Assembly: GCF_023635005.1 (NCBI RefSeq)
Contig: NZ_JAMLJM010000004.1
Span: 1 to 64,000 of the forward strand
DNA length: 64,000 nucleotides
DNA from: Flavobacterium luminosum
Lineage (GTDB): Bacteria; Bacteroidota; Bacteroidia; Flavobacteriales; Flavobacteriaceae
Reading direction: 5' to 3'
The translations under genes and the position numbers were made by a program. Positions 1 to 8,992 of the stretch are shown here, in pieces; the first letter of the stretch is position 1, and each line of letters opens with the position of its first letter. The notes under the pieces are model-generated. The model ran no database searches. It was not told where the DNA came from and worked only from the letters and a program-made list of their open reading frames with translations.

Positions 1-122
1 TGCATACGCGTTACGCACCCGTGCGCCGGTCTCAAGTTAGCAAGCTAACTCTACCCCTCGACTTGCATGTGTTAAGCCTGCCGCTAGCGTTCATCCTGAG
101 CCAGGATCAAACTCTTCATCGT
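1..122 (-). rRNA. 16S ribosomal RNA, 5' end (partial)
   Basis: The reverse complement reads the universal 16S 5' segment (AGAGTTTGATCCTGGCTCAG) followed by the Bacteroidota-type GATGAACGCTAGCGGCAGGC. Only the first ~122 nt of the gene are in the window; it runs off the left edge. The 5' end near 122 is set by counting seven bases ahead of AGAGTTTG as in E. coli and may be off by a few bases. Confidence 0.97.
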
Positions 123-294
123 ATAATTTTAAATATTTTTAGACAAAGACGCTAGGTTTTTCGAATCTCTCGATTCTTCTTACTCTCATTTTTATTTGTT
201 TCAAATATCACTATTTGAAACGGCTGTCAATTCAATATGTCTATGAACGTATTCTTCTTATTTTTTATCGCTAGCCTCTCTCGGTTAGCGGGTG

Positions 295-324
295 CAAAAG
301 TAGAAAACTTTTTTAAACTTGCAA
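295..324 (-). promoter_or_regulatory. rrn promoter P1
   Basis: On the minus strand this is TTG (322-324), 19 nt, then TACTTTTG (295-302), the Bacteroidota sigma-A consensus. It is followed by the GC-rich start region CACCCGC. The leader to the 16S 5' end would be about 165 nt. Confidence 0.85.
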
Positions 325-464
325 AACTTTTTGAAACTTTTTTTTGAGAAAATTTTCAGTCCGTTTTCTTTTCAATATTTAATTAAGAACTCCTTTTTCG
401 CTTCACTCAAATCTTATCGTTTTAAGTGTTTTGCAAACTCGCTTTTTAGCTCGTTTGCGGGTGG

Positions 465-496
465 CAAAGGTAAAACCTTTTTCCTTTACAATCCAA
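465..496 (-). promoter_or_regulatory. rrn promoter P2
   Basis: Minus-strand TACCTTTG (465-472) is followed by CCACCCGC, nearly the same start region as P1 and P3. A TTG lies 21 nt (494-496) or 16 nt (489-491) upstream, so the spacing is less ideal than in P1. Confidence 0.7.
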
Positions 497-576
497 ATCT
501 TTTTTAAAGTTTTTTTTAAAACCTTATCTCCGATTCTTTTACATTATTACTATGAACTTGTGCTTGATTGCGGGTG

Positions 577-606
577 CAAAAGTACCACTTCTTTTTACAT
601 TTCCTA
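577..606 (-). promoter_or_regulatory. rrn promoter P3
   Basis: Minus-strand TACTTTTG (577-584) is followed by CACCCGCAATC. At the -33 position, 19 nt away, the base triplet is TAG instead of TTG. This is the most upstream of three tandem rRNA promoters; 120-770 otherwise holds only leader and AT-rich spacer. Confidence 0.7.
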
Positions 607-770
607 ACCTTTTTTTACTATTTTTTTAACCTTATTTCTTTCTACACTACTAATCAATTACTTACATAGTAAAGTTTTTTTGAAATACTATTCAATAGGT
701 ATTACTCAGGTGTTATTCTTAGCTAGTGTTATACTTATTATATATAGTATACTTTGAAAACGTTCCTATC

Positions 771-882
771 TATAGCACCCTTCACCCCGCGTGAGGGATT
801 GAAGCGGCATCCTTTTATGGAGCCCGCGAAATAAAAGATACAGCGAAAAGCCCGACCCGGAGGTACGAAGGGACACGCTAGA
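771..882 (+). ncRNA. Structured non-coding RNA candidate (possibly Flavo-1-like)
   Basis: This is a GC-rich island in AT-rich spacer. Outer arms TAGC (773-776) and CCCTTC (778-783) pair with GAAGGG (867-872) and GCTA (877-880). An inner stem CTTTTAT (812-818 region) pairs with ATAAAAG (831-837). GGGATTGAAGCGG faces CAGCGAAAAGCCC, as purine-rich internal loops. A weak -7-like TATACTTTG (748-756) lies just upstream on the plus strand. From memory it resembles the GAGGGATTGAAGCGG elements common in flavobacterial intergenic regions; assignment to the Rfam Flavo-1 family is a guess. No open frame is evident. Confidence 0.5.
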
Positions 883-970
883 ACACTAAAACATAACCAT
901 AACCAATAAATTAACAACCCTCTACACTATATACTATTAAGGAATACCCAAAAGAATATACCTATATATA

Positions 971-1001
971 TTGTATGTGTTTTTCGAATCCTCTATATTT
1001 G
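971..1001 (+). promoter_or_regulatory. Promoter of thrS operon
   Basis: TTG (971-973), 20 nt, TATATTTG (994-1001). The predicted start near 1007 leaves a leader of about 14 nt before the thrS ATG. Confidence 0.75.
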
Positions 1002-1020
1002 CGGTCTAATATAATGTATA

Positions 1021-2967
1021 ATGATTAAGATTACTTTACCAGATGGTTCGGTTAGAGAGTACGCAAGTGGCGTAACTCCTATGGATGTGGCTAAATCTAT
1101 TAGTGAAGGTTTAGCAAGAAATGTGATTTCGGCTTCGTTTAATGGTACAACTGTTGAAACGGTGACGGAATTAACAACCGACGGTACGCTTACATTGTAT
1201 ACATGGAACGACCAAGATGGCAAAAAAGCTTTTTGGCATTCTACTTCGCACGTTATGGCGCAAGCCCTAGAAGAGCTATATCCTGGAATTAAGCTAACAA
1301 TAGGCCCTGCTATTGAAAAAGGATTTTATTATGACGTGGATTTTGGTGATCACAAAATCACCGATGCTGATTTTAAGAAAATTGAAGATCGTGTTTTAGA
1401 AATTGCTCGTGAGAAGCATGACTTTAAAATGCGAAGTGTAACCAAAGCAGAAGCTTTAGCACTATATAAAGACAATGAGTTCAAAACAGAATTGATTGAA
1501 AATTTGGAGGATGGAACCATTACGTTCTGCGACCATTCGACATTTACCGATCTATGTCGTGGTGGCCATATTCCGAACACAGGAATCATTAAAGCTGTAA
1601 AGATTTTATCTGTAGCTGGGGCTTACTGGAGAGGTAATGAAAAAAACAAACAATTGACACGCGTTTATGGTATTTCTTTCCCTAAACAGAAAGACTTAAC
1701 CGATTACCTTGAATTATTGGAAGAGGCTAAACGTCGTGACCACAGAAAACTTGGAAAAGAGTTAGAGTTATTCCATTTTTCACAAAGAGTAGGACAAGGT
1801 TTACCATTGTGGTTACCTAAAGGCGCTGCTTTAAGAGACCGTTTGGAACAATTCCTAAAAAAAGCTCAAAAGAAAGCAGGTTATGAACAAGTAGTTACTC
1901 CACATATTGGACAAAAAGAGTTATATGTAACTTCTGGTCACTATGCTAAATACGGTGCTGACAGCTTTCAACCTATCCATACTCCTGCGGAAGGTGAAGA
2001 GTTCTTGTTAAAACCAATGAACTGTCCGCATCATTGCGAAATTTTTAATGCTAGACCATGGTCATATAAAGATTTACCTAAACGTTATGCCGAATTTGGT
2101 ACTGTATATCGTTACGAACAATCAGGAGAATTACACGGTTTGACACGTGTACGTGGTTTTACTCAAGATGATGCCCATATTTTCTGTACACCGGACCAAT
2201 TGGATGCCGAATTTAAAAATGTAATTGACTTAGTACTTTACGTTTTTGGTTCTTTAGGATTTGAAAACTTTACCGCTCAAGTATCTGTTAGAGATTTAGA
2301 CAATCCTGAAAAATATATCGGATCTGTTGAGAATTGGGAAAAAGCAGAACAAGCAATTATAAATGCTGCGAAAGACAAAGGGTTGAACTATGTTATAGAA
2401 TCTGGTGAAGCTGCGTTCTACGGGCCAAAACTTGACTTCATGGTGAAAGACGCTTTGGGAAGAAGTTGGCAGTTGGGAACTATACAGGTAGATTATAACT
2501 TACCTGAACGCTTTGATCTGACATACAAAGGCGCTGACAATGAATTGCATAGACCAGTAATGATCCATCGCGCACCTTTTGGTTCTATGGAACGTTTTAT
2601 AGCCATATTATTGGAACATACTGGTGGAAATTTCCCACTTTGGTTGATGCCAGAGCAAGCTATAATCCTGTCTTTGAGTGAGAAATATGAAAATTATGCG
2701 AAAAAAGTTTCAGATTTGCTAGAAAATCACGAAATTCGCGCCCTAATTGATAACCGTAACGAAACAATCGGTAAGAAAATCCGTGAAGCGGAAACAAAGA
2801 AAATACCGTTTATGTTGATTGTTGGTGAAGAAGAAGAAAAGAATGGTACTATTTCCGTGAGAAAGCACGGTCAGGAAGGAAAAGGAAATATTACAATTAC
2901 AATAGATGAGTTTGCTGCTCTTGTAAATGAAGAAATTGGCAAATCATTAAAATCATTTGAAGTTTAA
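1021..2967 (+). CDS. thrS: Threonine--tRNA ligase
   Basis: Class II aminoacyl-tRNA synthetase that charges tRNA-Thr in the cytoplasm. At 648 aa it has the normal length. It has the full ThrS order: N-terminal TGS domain (about 1-62), the SAD editing domain with the HSTSHV and CRGGH zinc-site motifs, then the class II core with motif 2 ([17 protein letters not shown]) and motif 3 ([11 protein letters not shown]), and a C-terminal anticodon-binding domain. The ATG is the first in frame after a consensus promoter. It heads the classical thrS-infC-rpmI-rplT order. No ThrS-type leader hairpin fits in the short leader. Confidence 0.97.
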   Translation: MIKITLPDGSVREYASGVTPMDVAKSISEGLARNVISASFNGTTVETVTELTTDGTLTLYTWNDQDGKKAFWHSTSHVMAQALEELYPGIKLTIGPAIEKGFYYDVDFGDHKITDADFKKIEDRVLEIAREKHDFKMRSVTKAEALALYKDNEFKTELIENLEDGTITFCDHSTFTDLCRGGHIPNTGIIKAVKILSVAGAYWRGNEKNKQLTRVYGISFPKQKDLTDYLELLEEAKRRDHRKLGKELELFHFSQRVGQGLPLWLPKGAALRDRLEQFLKKAQKKAGYEQVVTPHIGQKELYVTSGHYAKYGADSFQPIHTPAEGEEFLLKPMNCPHHCEIFNARPWSYKDLPKRYAEFGTVYRYEQSGELHGLTRVRGFTQDDAHIFCTPDQLDAEFKNVIDLVLYVFGSLGFENFTAQVSVRDLDNPEKYIGSVENWEKAEQAIINAAKDKGLNYVIESGEAAFYGPKLDFMVKDALGRSWQLGTIQVDYNLPERFDLTYKGADNELHRPVMIHRAPFGSMERFIAILLEHTGGNFPLWLMPEQAIILSLSEKYENYAKKVSDLLENHEIRALIDNRNETIGKKIREAETKKIPFMLIVGEEEEKNGTISVRKHGQEGKGNITITIDEFAALVNEEIGKSLKSFEV

Positions 2968-2984
2968 CTAAAATTTTTAAAGTT

Positions 2985-3539
2985 ATCGCAATCAGAAACA
3001 ACAGAGGTTTTCAACCTCGAGTAGAAAAAAAAGATGAACACAGAATCAATCAGTACATTCGTGTTCCAGAGGTACGTCTTGTAGGGGATAATGTAGAACC
3101 CGGAGTCGTTAAAACATCGGAAGCTTTACGTTTGGCAGATGAACTAGAATTAGATTTAGTTGAGATTTCTCCAAACGCAGAACCACCCGTTTGTAAAATT
3201 ATGGACTATAAAAAGTTCTTATACATGCAGAAAAAGCGTGATAAAGAACTTAAGGCAAAATCTACTCAAATTGTAATTAAGGAGATTCGTTTTGGTCCAC
3301 AGACTGATGAACACGATTACGAGTTTAAAAGAAAGAATGCTGAGAAATTCTTAAAAGAAGGGTCAAAATTAAAAGCTTTTGTATTCTTCAAAGGACGTTC
3401 AATCATTTATAAAGAACAAGGACAAATTCTATTATTACGATTGGCACAAGATCTAGAAGAAGTTGGAAAAGTAGAAGCGATGCCGGTTCTTGAAGGAAAA
3501 AGAATGATCATGTTCATTTCTCCTAAGAAAAAGAAATAG
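2985..3539 (+). CDS. infC: Translation initiation factor IF-3 (non-ATG start)
   Basis: IF-3 binds the 30S subunit and proofreads the initiator codon. The two-domain family pattern is complete: N-terminal [14 protein letters not shown], the linker, then [17 protein letters not shown] and the C-terminal half ending in a lysine tail. There is no in-frame ATG at the N-terminus. The conserved reading ([15 protein letters not shown]) continues upstream of the TTG at 3132, so the start must be a rare codon: ATC at 2985 (chosen) or ATT at 2973. Rare ATT/ATC starts are a known infC trait used for autoregulation by IF-3. Only 17 nt separate it from thrS. The exact start is uncertain; the gene is not. 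Confidence 0.9.
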   Translation: MAIRNNRGFQPRVEKKDEHRINQYIRVPEVRLVGDNVEPGVVKTSEALRLADELELDLVEISPNAEPPVCKIMDYKKFLYMQKKRDKELKAKSTQIVIKEIRFGPQTDEHDYEFKRKNAEKFLKEGSKLKAFVFFKGRSIIYKEQGQILLLRLAQDLEEVGKVEAMPVLEGKRMIMFISPKKKK

Positions 3540-3605
3540 TTGAGATTGTTAAGCAAACTCACGACAATAAAGTAAGTAAGTTGAATTAAATAAATTTGGG
3601 AAATT

Positions 3606-3803
3606 ATGCCTAAAATGAAAACTAAATCTAGTGCTAAGAAACGTTTTAAAGTTACTGGCTCTGGAAAAATTAAAAGAAAACACGCTTTTAAAAGTCACAT
3701 TTTGACTAAAAAGTCTAAGAAACGTAAATTAGCGTTAACTCACTCTGCATTGGTTCACCAATCTGACGTGAAAAGTGTTAAAGAACAATTAAGAATTATC
3801 TAA
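3606..3803 (+). CDS. rpmI: 50S ribosomal protein L35
   Basis: 65-aa basic ribosomal protein of the large subunit. The start [20 protein letters not shown] and the lysine-rich KKSKKRKL stretch are diagnostic. It lies 66 nt after infC and 110 nt before rplT in the usual order, presumably cotranscribed. Confidence 0.97.
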   Translation: MPKMKTKSSAKKRFKVTGSGKIKRKHAFKSHILTKKSKKRKLALTHSALVHQSDVKSVKEQLRII

Positions 3804-3839
3804 TTAGATATTTTTAAAAAATTCTTTGGTTAAATCAAT

Positions 3840-3900
3840 TAATAACCCTGGGGTGGGCTTTTATAAGAGTCTGAAATAATTCAGAACGCCTTACTTCAAA
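3840..3900 (+). promoter_or_regulatory. rpmI-rplT spacer with hairpin (possible L20 control site)
   Basis: The 110-nt spacer contains a GC-rich patch (CCTGGGGTGGGC) and a hairpin TCTGAA-ATAA-TTCAGA (3870-3885), unlike the AT-rich spacers elsewhere. There is no U-run after it, so it is not a terminator. L20 represses its own operon through mRNA sites in other bacteria; that this is such a site is inference. Confidence 0.3.
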
Positions 3901-3913
3901 AAAAAGTAAAATT

Positions 3914-4258
3914 ATGCCAAGATCAGTAAATTCAGTTGCTAAAAGAGCAAGAAGAAAAAAGATAATGAAGCAAGCCAAAGGTTTCTTTGGTCGTAGAAAA
4001 AACGTTTGGACAGTTGCTAAGAATGCGGTAGAAAAAGCAATGCTTTATGCTTACCGTGACAGAAAGCAAAAAAAGAGAAACTTCCGTGCTTTATGGATTA
4101 TGCGTATTAACGCTGGTGCAAGATTAGAAGGAATGTCTTACTCTCAATTCATGGGTAAATTAAAAGCTAATAATATTGAGTTAAACCGTAAAGTTTTAGC
4201 TGATTTAGCAATGAACCACCCAGAAGCTTTCAAAGCAATTCTTAATAAAGTAAAATAA
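3914..4258 (+). CDS. rplT: 50S ribosomal protein L20
   Basis: 114-aa large-subunit protein needed early in 50S assembly. It begins [19 protein letters not shown] and carries the family motif [17 protein letters not shown]. Length is normal. It is the last gene of the operon and is followed by an intrinsic terminator. Confidence 0.97.
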   Translation: MPRSVNSVAKRARRKKIMKQAKGFFGRRKNVWTVAKNAVEKAMLYAYRDRKQKKRNFRALWIMRINAGARLEGMSYSQFMGKLKANNIELNRKVLADLAMNHPEAFKAILNKVK

Positions 4259-4295
4259 TAAACGTTTAACAATATATTTGACTTACTTACTTTTA

Positions 4296-4324
4296 AATCC
4301 CATTCTATTGAATGGGATTTTTTG
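4296..4324 (+). terminator. Terminator of thrS-infC-rpmI-rplT
   Basis: Perfect 10-bp stem AATCCCATTC / GAATGGGATT with a TATT loop, followed by a T-run. Confidence 0.9.
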
Positions 4325-4369
4325 TTCTTAAGGTTTTGTAAAAAAACTAGTTAACAATTTCCTTTTTAA

Positions 4370-4377
4370 TACATTTG
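4370..4377 (+). promoter_or_regulatory. -7 element upstream of the S9 peptidase
   Basis: TACATTTG matches TAnnTTTG, 25 nt ahead of the ATG. The -33 position has TAG, not TTG. Confidence 0.5.
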
Positions 4378-4402
4378 TTCAAAATCAAAAAACACCATAT
4401 CT

Positions 4403-6535
4403 ATGAATAAAAAAATAATCCTCTTGCTGTGCCTTTCTTTAGGACTTGGAGTTTTCGCACAGACCCGAAAACTAACATTGGAAGAAGCTGTTTTGCAACA
4501 AAACAGACGATTTAGAGCCGATAAACTCACAGGATTCCAATGGATACCGAACACCAATCAATATGTATATTATACAGATGCTTGGAGTAAAATGCTTACT
4601 GCAAAAGCCACTGATACTATCACTAGTGAATACGTAACGCTAAACGATATCAATCAGGCATTGGGGACAAAGCTTAAAAATTTTTTTGGTATTTCATGGA
4701 TAGATAGTGATACTCTTTTTTTAAACGAAGGAACTGCCTACTACACCTATTCTATAACTTCTAAAACCGGTAAAAAGATTCAAGAAATTCCTGCAGGAGC
4801 CGAAAACATTTCTTTTGATCGAGCGAATCAATTGGTTGCTTTTACAGAAAAAAATAATCTATATTTCCTGAACAAAAATCAAGAAAAAATAACCGTAACC
4901 AACGAATCAAATCCCGCTATAGTTTCAGGACAATCAATCGCTCGAAATGAATTTGGAATTAGTGGAGGTATTTTTTGGTCGCCAAAATCTAATTATTTGG
5001 CTTTTTATCAAAAAGATGAAACCGAGGTATCGGATTATCCTTTACTTGATATCACGCAAACTCCAGGAAAATTAACCACTATAAAGTATCCGATGGCTGG
5101 ACAAAAGTCAGAAAAGCCGAAAGTGGGTATTTTTAATATTGCTACAGGAAAAACCATCTATATAAGTCCAAAAGGAAATCCTGACGATTATTTGACCAAT
5201 TTGGCTTGGACACCAGATGAAAAATACATCCTTATCGCTGAATTGAATCGTGGTCAAAACAACATGAATTTGAATCTTTACGATGCGCAATCGGGTGCCT
5301 TTGTACATACTATTCTAAATGAGAAAAACTCGAAATGGGTAGAACCTGAACACCCTGCTTTCTTTCCATCTACCAAAACCAATAATTTTATCTGGATTTC
5401 AGAAAAAGATGGTTTCAACAATTTATACTTCTATAATTTAGAAGGAAGATTAATAAAGAAACTAACGAACAACAAATTTCCAGTTAGAACAATTTTAGGA
5501 ACCAACCCTGCTGGAACTGAAATTTATTTTATGGCTACGGGTGAAAATCCTATCAATATGCTGGCGTATAAAGTCGATTTAAAAGGAAAGCAAACCCTTA
5601 TCACTAAAGACCAAGGAGTGCATTCGGTGAGTGTAAGTTCAGATGGTGCTTGGTTTTTCGATGAATATTCGAATCATACTACTCCTTCAAGATCGTTATT
5701 GTACGATAAAAAATTAAAAAGCAAATTACTTTTGGAAAGTGAAAACAAGTACAAAGATTATTTAATGGGTACCGCGGATATCACAACCATTAAATCGATT
5801 GATGGTCAAACCGATTTATATACCCGTTTAATCAAACCGAGTAATTTTGATCCGAACAAAAAATATCCTGTTTTAGTATATGTTTATGGTGGTCCTCATG
5901 CGCAGTTAATCACCAATTCTTATTTGGATGGTGCCAACTTGTGGATGTATTATATGGCTGAACAAGGCTATTTGGTATTTACCTTGGATAACAGAGGTTC
6001 CGACAATCGTGGTTTTGCGTTTGAAAGTGCCATTCATGGTCGCCTAGGAGTACATGAAATTGAAGATCAAATGTTGGGTATCGAATATTTAAAAACACTT
6101 CCTTATGTAGATTCTAATCGATTAGCTGTACACGGTTGGAGTTTTGGAGGATTTATGACTACTTCTTTAATGCTACACAAACCTGATACTTTCAAAGTAG
6201 GTGTTGCCGGAGGTCCTGTAACAGACTGGAAATGGTACGAAGTTATGTACGGAGAGCGCTACATGGATACTCCTCAAGAAAACCCTAAAGGATACGAGGA
6301 AGCCTCTTTGTTAAATTTCGCACAAGATCTTAAAGGTAAATTGTTATTAATACATGGTACAAGCGATGATGTCGTTCTTGAACAACATAATCTTTCATTA
6401 GTTAAAAAGTTTATAGAATCTCAAAAGCAAGTAGATTATTTTCCTTATCCAATGCACAAACATAATGTACAAGGAAAAGACCGAGTACATTTAATTCAGA
6501 AAATATTGGATTACGTAATTGAAAACAATAAATAG
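4403..6535 (+). CDS. Dipeptidyl peptidase IV family serine peptidase (S9B), exported
   Basis: Cleaves X-Pro type dipeptides from peptide N-termini, probably in the periplasm. The 710-aa protein starts with a clear signal peptide (cleavage after FAQ, near residue 20). The N-terminal beta-propeller (DPPIV_N) spans roughly 90-440. The alpha/beta-hydrolase domain has the nucleophile in GWSFGG (Ser about 580), Asp in GTSDDVV (about 655) and His in HKHNV (about 687), so the triad is intact. It is a single-gene unit with its own promoter and a terminator shared with the convergent glutaminase gene. Confidence 0.93.
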   Translation: MNKKIILLLCLSLGLGVFAQTRKLTLEEAVLQQNRRFRADKLTGFQWIPNTNQYVYYTDAWSKMLTAKATDTITSEYVTLNDINQALGTKLKNFFGISWIDSDTLFLNEGTAYYTYSITSKTGKKIQEIPAGAENISFDRANQLVAFTEKNNLYFLNKNQEKITVTNESNPAIVSGQSIARNEFGISGGIFWSPKSNYLAFYQKDETEVSDYPLLDITQTPGKLTTIKYPMAGQKSEKPKVGIFNIATGKTIYISPKGNPDDYLTNLAWTPDEKYILIAELNRGQNNMNLNLYDAQSGAFVHTILNEKNSKWVEPEHPAFFPSTKTNNFIWISEKDGFNNLYFYNLEGRLIKKLTNNKFPVRTILGTNPAGTEIYFMATGENPINMLAYKVDLKGKQTLITKDQGVHSVSVSSDGAWFFDEYSNHTTPSRSLLYDKKLKSKLLLESENKYKDYLMGTADITTIKSIDGQTDLYTRLIKPSNFDPNKKYPVLVYVYGGPHAQLITNSYLDGANLWMYYMAEQGYLVFTLDNRGSDNRGFAFESAIHGRLGVHEIEDQMLGIEYLKTLPYVDSNRLAVHGWSFGGFMTTSLMLHKPDTFKVGVAGGPVTDWKWYEVMYGERYMDTPQENPKGYEEASLLNFAQDLKGKLLLIHGTSDDVVLEQHNLSLVKKFIESQKQVDYFPYPMHKHNVQGKDRVHLIQKILDYVIENNK

Positions 6536-6537
6536 AC

Positions 6538-6566
6538 AAAAAGAGCCATGTAAAAGTGGCTCTTTT
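6538..6566. terminator. Bidirectional terminator between S9 peptidase and glsA
   Basis: Stem AAAAAGAGCCA / TGGCTCTTTT flanked by A- and T-runs on both sides, suited to stopping both convergent genes. Confidence 0.85.
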
Positions 6567-6573
6567 CTTTTAT

Positions 6574-7485
6574 CTAAAAAATAGACATTTCAGTTATAGT
6601 GGTAAAACGTTCTAAAGCAAACATTCCCAATTCTGAATTTCCTTTCTCATTCAATCGAGGTGACCAAGAAGCAATGACAAAATTCTTGGGATATAATGCT
6701 ACGATTCCTCCACCAATACCACTTTTTCCGGGTAATCCAACCTTATAAGTAAACTCACCAGACTCATCATAAAATCCGCAAGTTTGCATGATTGCATTAA
6801 GTCTTTTAACCTGACTTTTGTTAAGGACTTGTTTTCCTGATTTTGTTTTACCTTCATTGGCAAAAAAATAAAAGGAATGAGCCAATTCTTTACATGTCAT
6901 TTCGAGAGAACATTGATGAAAATAAAAATCGAGTACTTCATCCACGTCATTTTTTATATTGCCAAAAGACTTTAAAAAATTAGCTAAGGCTATATTTCTA
7001 AAACCCGTTTGTCTTTCTGATTTTGCTACTTCAAGATTAAAATCAATGGTTTCATGACTAGAAATTTCCCTAATGAATGTCAGAAAATCTTGCTTTGGAT
7101 TTTTTAACTCCGAAACTAAAATATCGGCAATTACCAAAGCTCCTGCATTAATAAAAGGATTTCTGGGAATCCCTTTTTCGTACTCTAATTGTACCAAGGA
7201 ATTGAATGGATTCCCTGAGGGTTCTACCCCTACTCTTTCCCATATTGCTTCACCTAATTTCGAAAAGGCTAATGCGACTGTCAAAGCTTTAGAAATCGAT
7301 TGAATAGAAAATTTTTCATCAGCATTTCCTACAGCATAATTTTCACCATTAAGCGTCACCAAATGTAGTCCAAATTTATCAGGATTAATAAGAGCTAATT
7401 CAGGCATAGAAGTAGCAACCTGACCTGTTTTAGGTTGTTGCAATGCTTCGTTATAAATATCTTCGAGTATTTTTAAAAATTCCAT
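6574..7485 (-). CDS. glsA: Glutaminase A
   Basis: Hydrolyses glutamine to glutamate and ammonia in the cytoplasm. At 303 aa it fits the serine-dependent beta-lactamase-like glutaminases. The catalytic S-x-x-K is at Ser63-Lys66 (in KFSIQSISKAL). Other family motifs are NPFINAGA, the SGEFTYKVGLPGKSG segment and the C-terminal GGGIVA stretch. No signal peptide. A -7 element TATTTTTG (minus, 7499-7506) sits just ahead of the ATG. It is monocistronic. Confidence 0.95.
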   Translation of the reverse strand: MEFLKILEDIYNEALQQPKTGQVATSMPELALINPDKFGLHLVTLNGENYAVGNADEKFSIQSISKALTVALAFSKLGEAIWERVGVEPSGNPFNSLVQLEYEKGIPRNPFINAGALVIADILVSELKNPKQDFLTFIREISSHETIDFNLEVAKSERQTGFRNIALANFLKSFGNIKNDVDEVLDFYFHQCSLEMTCKELAHSFYFFANEGKTKSGKQVLNKSQVKRLNAIMQTCGFYDESGEFTYKVGLPGKSGIGGGIVALYPKNFVIASWSPRLNEKGNSELGMFALERFTTITEMSIF

Positions 7486-7517
7486 AGTTTAAATTTGTCA
7501 AAAATATTAAAAATAAA

Positions 7518-7551
7518 AAAGTTCCAAACTTTAAAATAAGTTTGGAACTTT
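7518..7551 (-). terminator. Terminator of the 30-aa membrane peptide gene
   Basis: Perfect 14-bp stem AAAGTTCCAAACTT / AAGTTTGGAACTTT with a 6-nt loop and a U-run on the minus strand. It lies 19 nt past the stop of the small ORF, which supports that ORF as a real transcription unit. Confidence 0.8.
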
Positions 7552-7569
7552 ATCTCACTCGCAATAATA

Positions 7570-7662
7570 TTACGCAAACAATATAATACCTATTAAGAAA
7601 CATACTGTTAGCACAAATAACACATCTTTATAAGTGATCTTAAATTCAGAATCTTTATTCAT
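7570..7662 (-). CDS. Small membrane protein, 30 aa
   Basis: ATG at 7662, stop TAA at 7570-7572. The product has a charged N-terminus (MNKDSEFKITYKDV) followed by one hydrophobic helix (LFVLTVCFLIGIILFA). It is followed by a strong terminator and stands alone between glsA and the 419-aa exported protein. The single-pass topology, compact unit and dedicated terminator argue that it is translated, but I recognise no family. No strong promoter was found: TTTATTTG upstream matches the -7 consensus at 7 of 8 positions. Confidence 0.6.
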   Translation of the reverse strand: MNKDSEFKITYKDVLFVLTVCFLIGIILFA

Positions 7663-7732
7663 ATTATTTCAGAAATTACTTTACAAATAAAACCTCTGAA
7701 GTTCAATTTTATTGTATTAGGTAGATAGAAAA

Positions 7733-8992
7733 TTACGTTTTTTGATGTTTTTTCTTTGCAGCTGGAAATAAAATGTTGTTTAATATTAGGCGATACCCTG
7801 GCGAATTAGGATGCAACTCTAACGTAGTTGGCTCATCTCCTACTCTGTGTTGAAAATCTTCAGGATCGTGACCACCGTAAAAAGTAAAAAATCCCTTTCC
7901 TTTCTGCGAATGAATATAACGCGCTTCCTCATTGATTTGACATTCTCCCATAACCAAAACATTGGACTTGATTAGGCTTCTATCGAAAGCGGTAGTCTGC
8001 CCCATAAATCCTTTGATCAATTGTGTATGATTTTGACACAACATTGATGGAATAACATCCCATTTTGCGGAAAATTCCATTAAAGTGAAATAATCTTTTT
8101 CAAACGGAATATTCCTTTTTTCGGTCATATCTATATTTGAAAATTCATATCGTTCTGGTCTTCTTTCTAAGATAAAATCCTTGAAAGCGAAGGTTCTATT
8201 AAAATCTATTTTATTTTGATAATTAGGCTCACTTGGATCCCCATCGAACATAGTTTCACAAATATCGACTCCTTCCGCAGACAACGCGATATCAAAACTA
8301 TCAGTAGCGGAACACATAGCAAACATAAATCCGCCGCCAATTACAAAATCTCTTATTTTTTTGGCTACCGCCAATTTCTCTTCGGATACTTTTGCAAAAC
8401 CTAATCGTTGAGCCAATTGTTCTGAATCTTTTTTCTGTTCAATATACCAAGGCATATTCTTGTAATTGGCATAAAATTTTCCATATTGCCCCGTAAAATC
8501 TTCATGATGCAAATGTAACCAGTCATATAAAAGCAATTGGTCATTGATTACTTCTTCATCATAAACTTCTTTATAAGGTATTTCGGCGTACGTTAAAACC
8601 AAAGTTACGGCATCATCCCAAGGTTGTTTTCCTTTTGGGGTATATACTGCAATTTTAGGAGCTTTTTCTAAAGCTACGACTTCCATATTTTGTGAAGGAG
8701 AAGCGATTTCGGCAAGAATCTGATTCGTTTCTGAATCGGTTAAAATTTCAAAACTAACCCCTCTGATTTGACATTCTTTTCGGATCTCAGTAGCATCTGG
8801 TAAAAGAAAAGAGCCACCTCTGTAATTTAATAGCCAACTGGCTTTATATTGTTTTTCTATCGCCCAATAGGTAATACCATAAGCTTTGAGATGATTTTTC
8901 TGTGAAGACTCATCCATAGGCAACAGAATAGTGGAAGCTACGCTCTTAAAACTTCCAATAAACAGTAGCAATATTAGTACTTTGATTTTCAA
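7733..8992 (-). CDS. Conserved exported protein, often mislabelled asparagine synthetase B
   Basis: 419 aa with a signal peptide (MKIKVLILLLFIGSFKSVAS). Homologues in Flavobacteriaceae carry, as I remember, the name asparagine synthetase B. I see neither the catalytic N-terminal Cys of a class II glutamine amidotransferase nor the SGGxDS pyrophosphatase loop, and an exported protein is an unlikely place for ATP-dependent asparagine synthesis. Conserved-looking segments are LHHEDFTGQYGKFY, GGGFMFAMCSATDSFD and GKGFFTFYGGHDPEDFQHR. The fold may be a flavodoxin/glutamine-amidotransferase-like one; function unknown. Confidence 0.75.
   Translation of the reverse strand: MKIKVLILLLFIGSFKSVASTILLPMDESSQKNHLKAYGITYWAIEKQYKASWLLNYRGGSFLLPDATEIRKECQIRGVSFEILTDSETNQILAEIASPSQNMEVVALEKAPKIAVYTPKGKQPWDDAVTLVLTYAEIPYKEVYDEEVINDQLLLYDWLHLHHEDFTGQYGKFYANYKNMPWYIEQKKDSEQLAQRLGFAKVSEEKLAVAKKIRDFVIGGGFMFAMCSATDSFDIALSAEGVDICETMFDGDPSEPNYQNKIDFNRTFAFKDFILERRPERYEFSNIDMTEKRNIPFEKDYFTLMEFSAKWDVIPSMLCQNHTQLIKGFMGQTTAFDRSLIKSNVLVMGECQINEEARYIHSQKGKGFFTFYGGHDPEDFQHRVGDEPTTLELHPNSPGYRLILNNILFPAAKKKHQKT

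Noticed and set aside
319..507. 62-codon frame on the plus strand
   Set aside because: It lies across two rrn promoters on the opposite strand and is phenylalanine-rich low-complexity sequence from T-runs.
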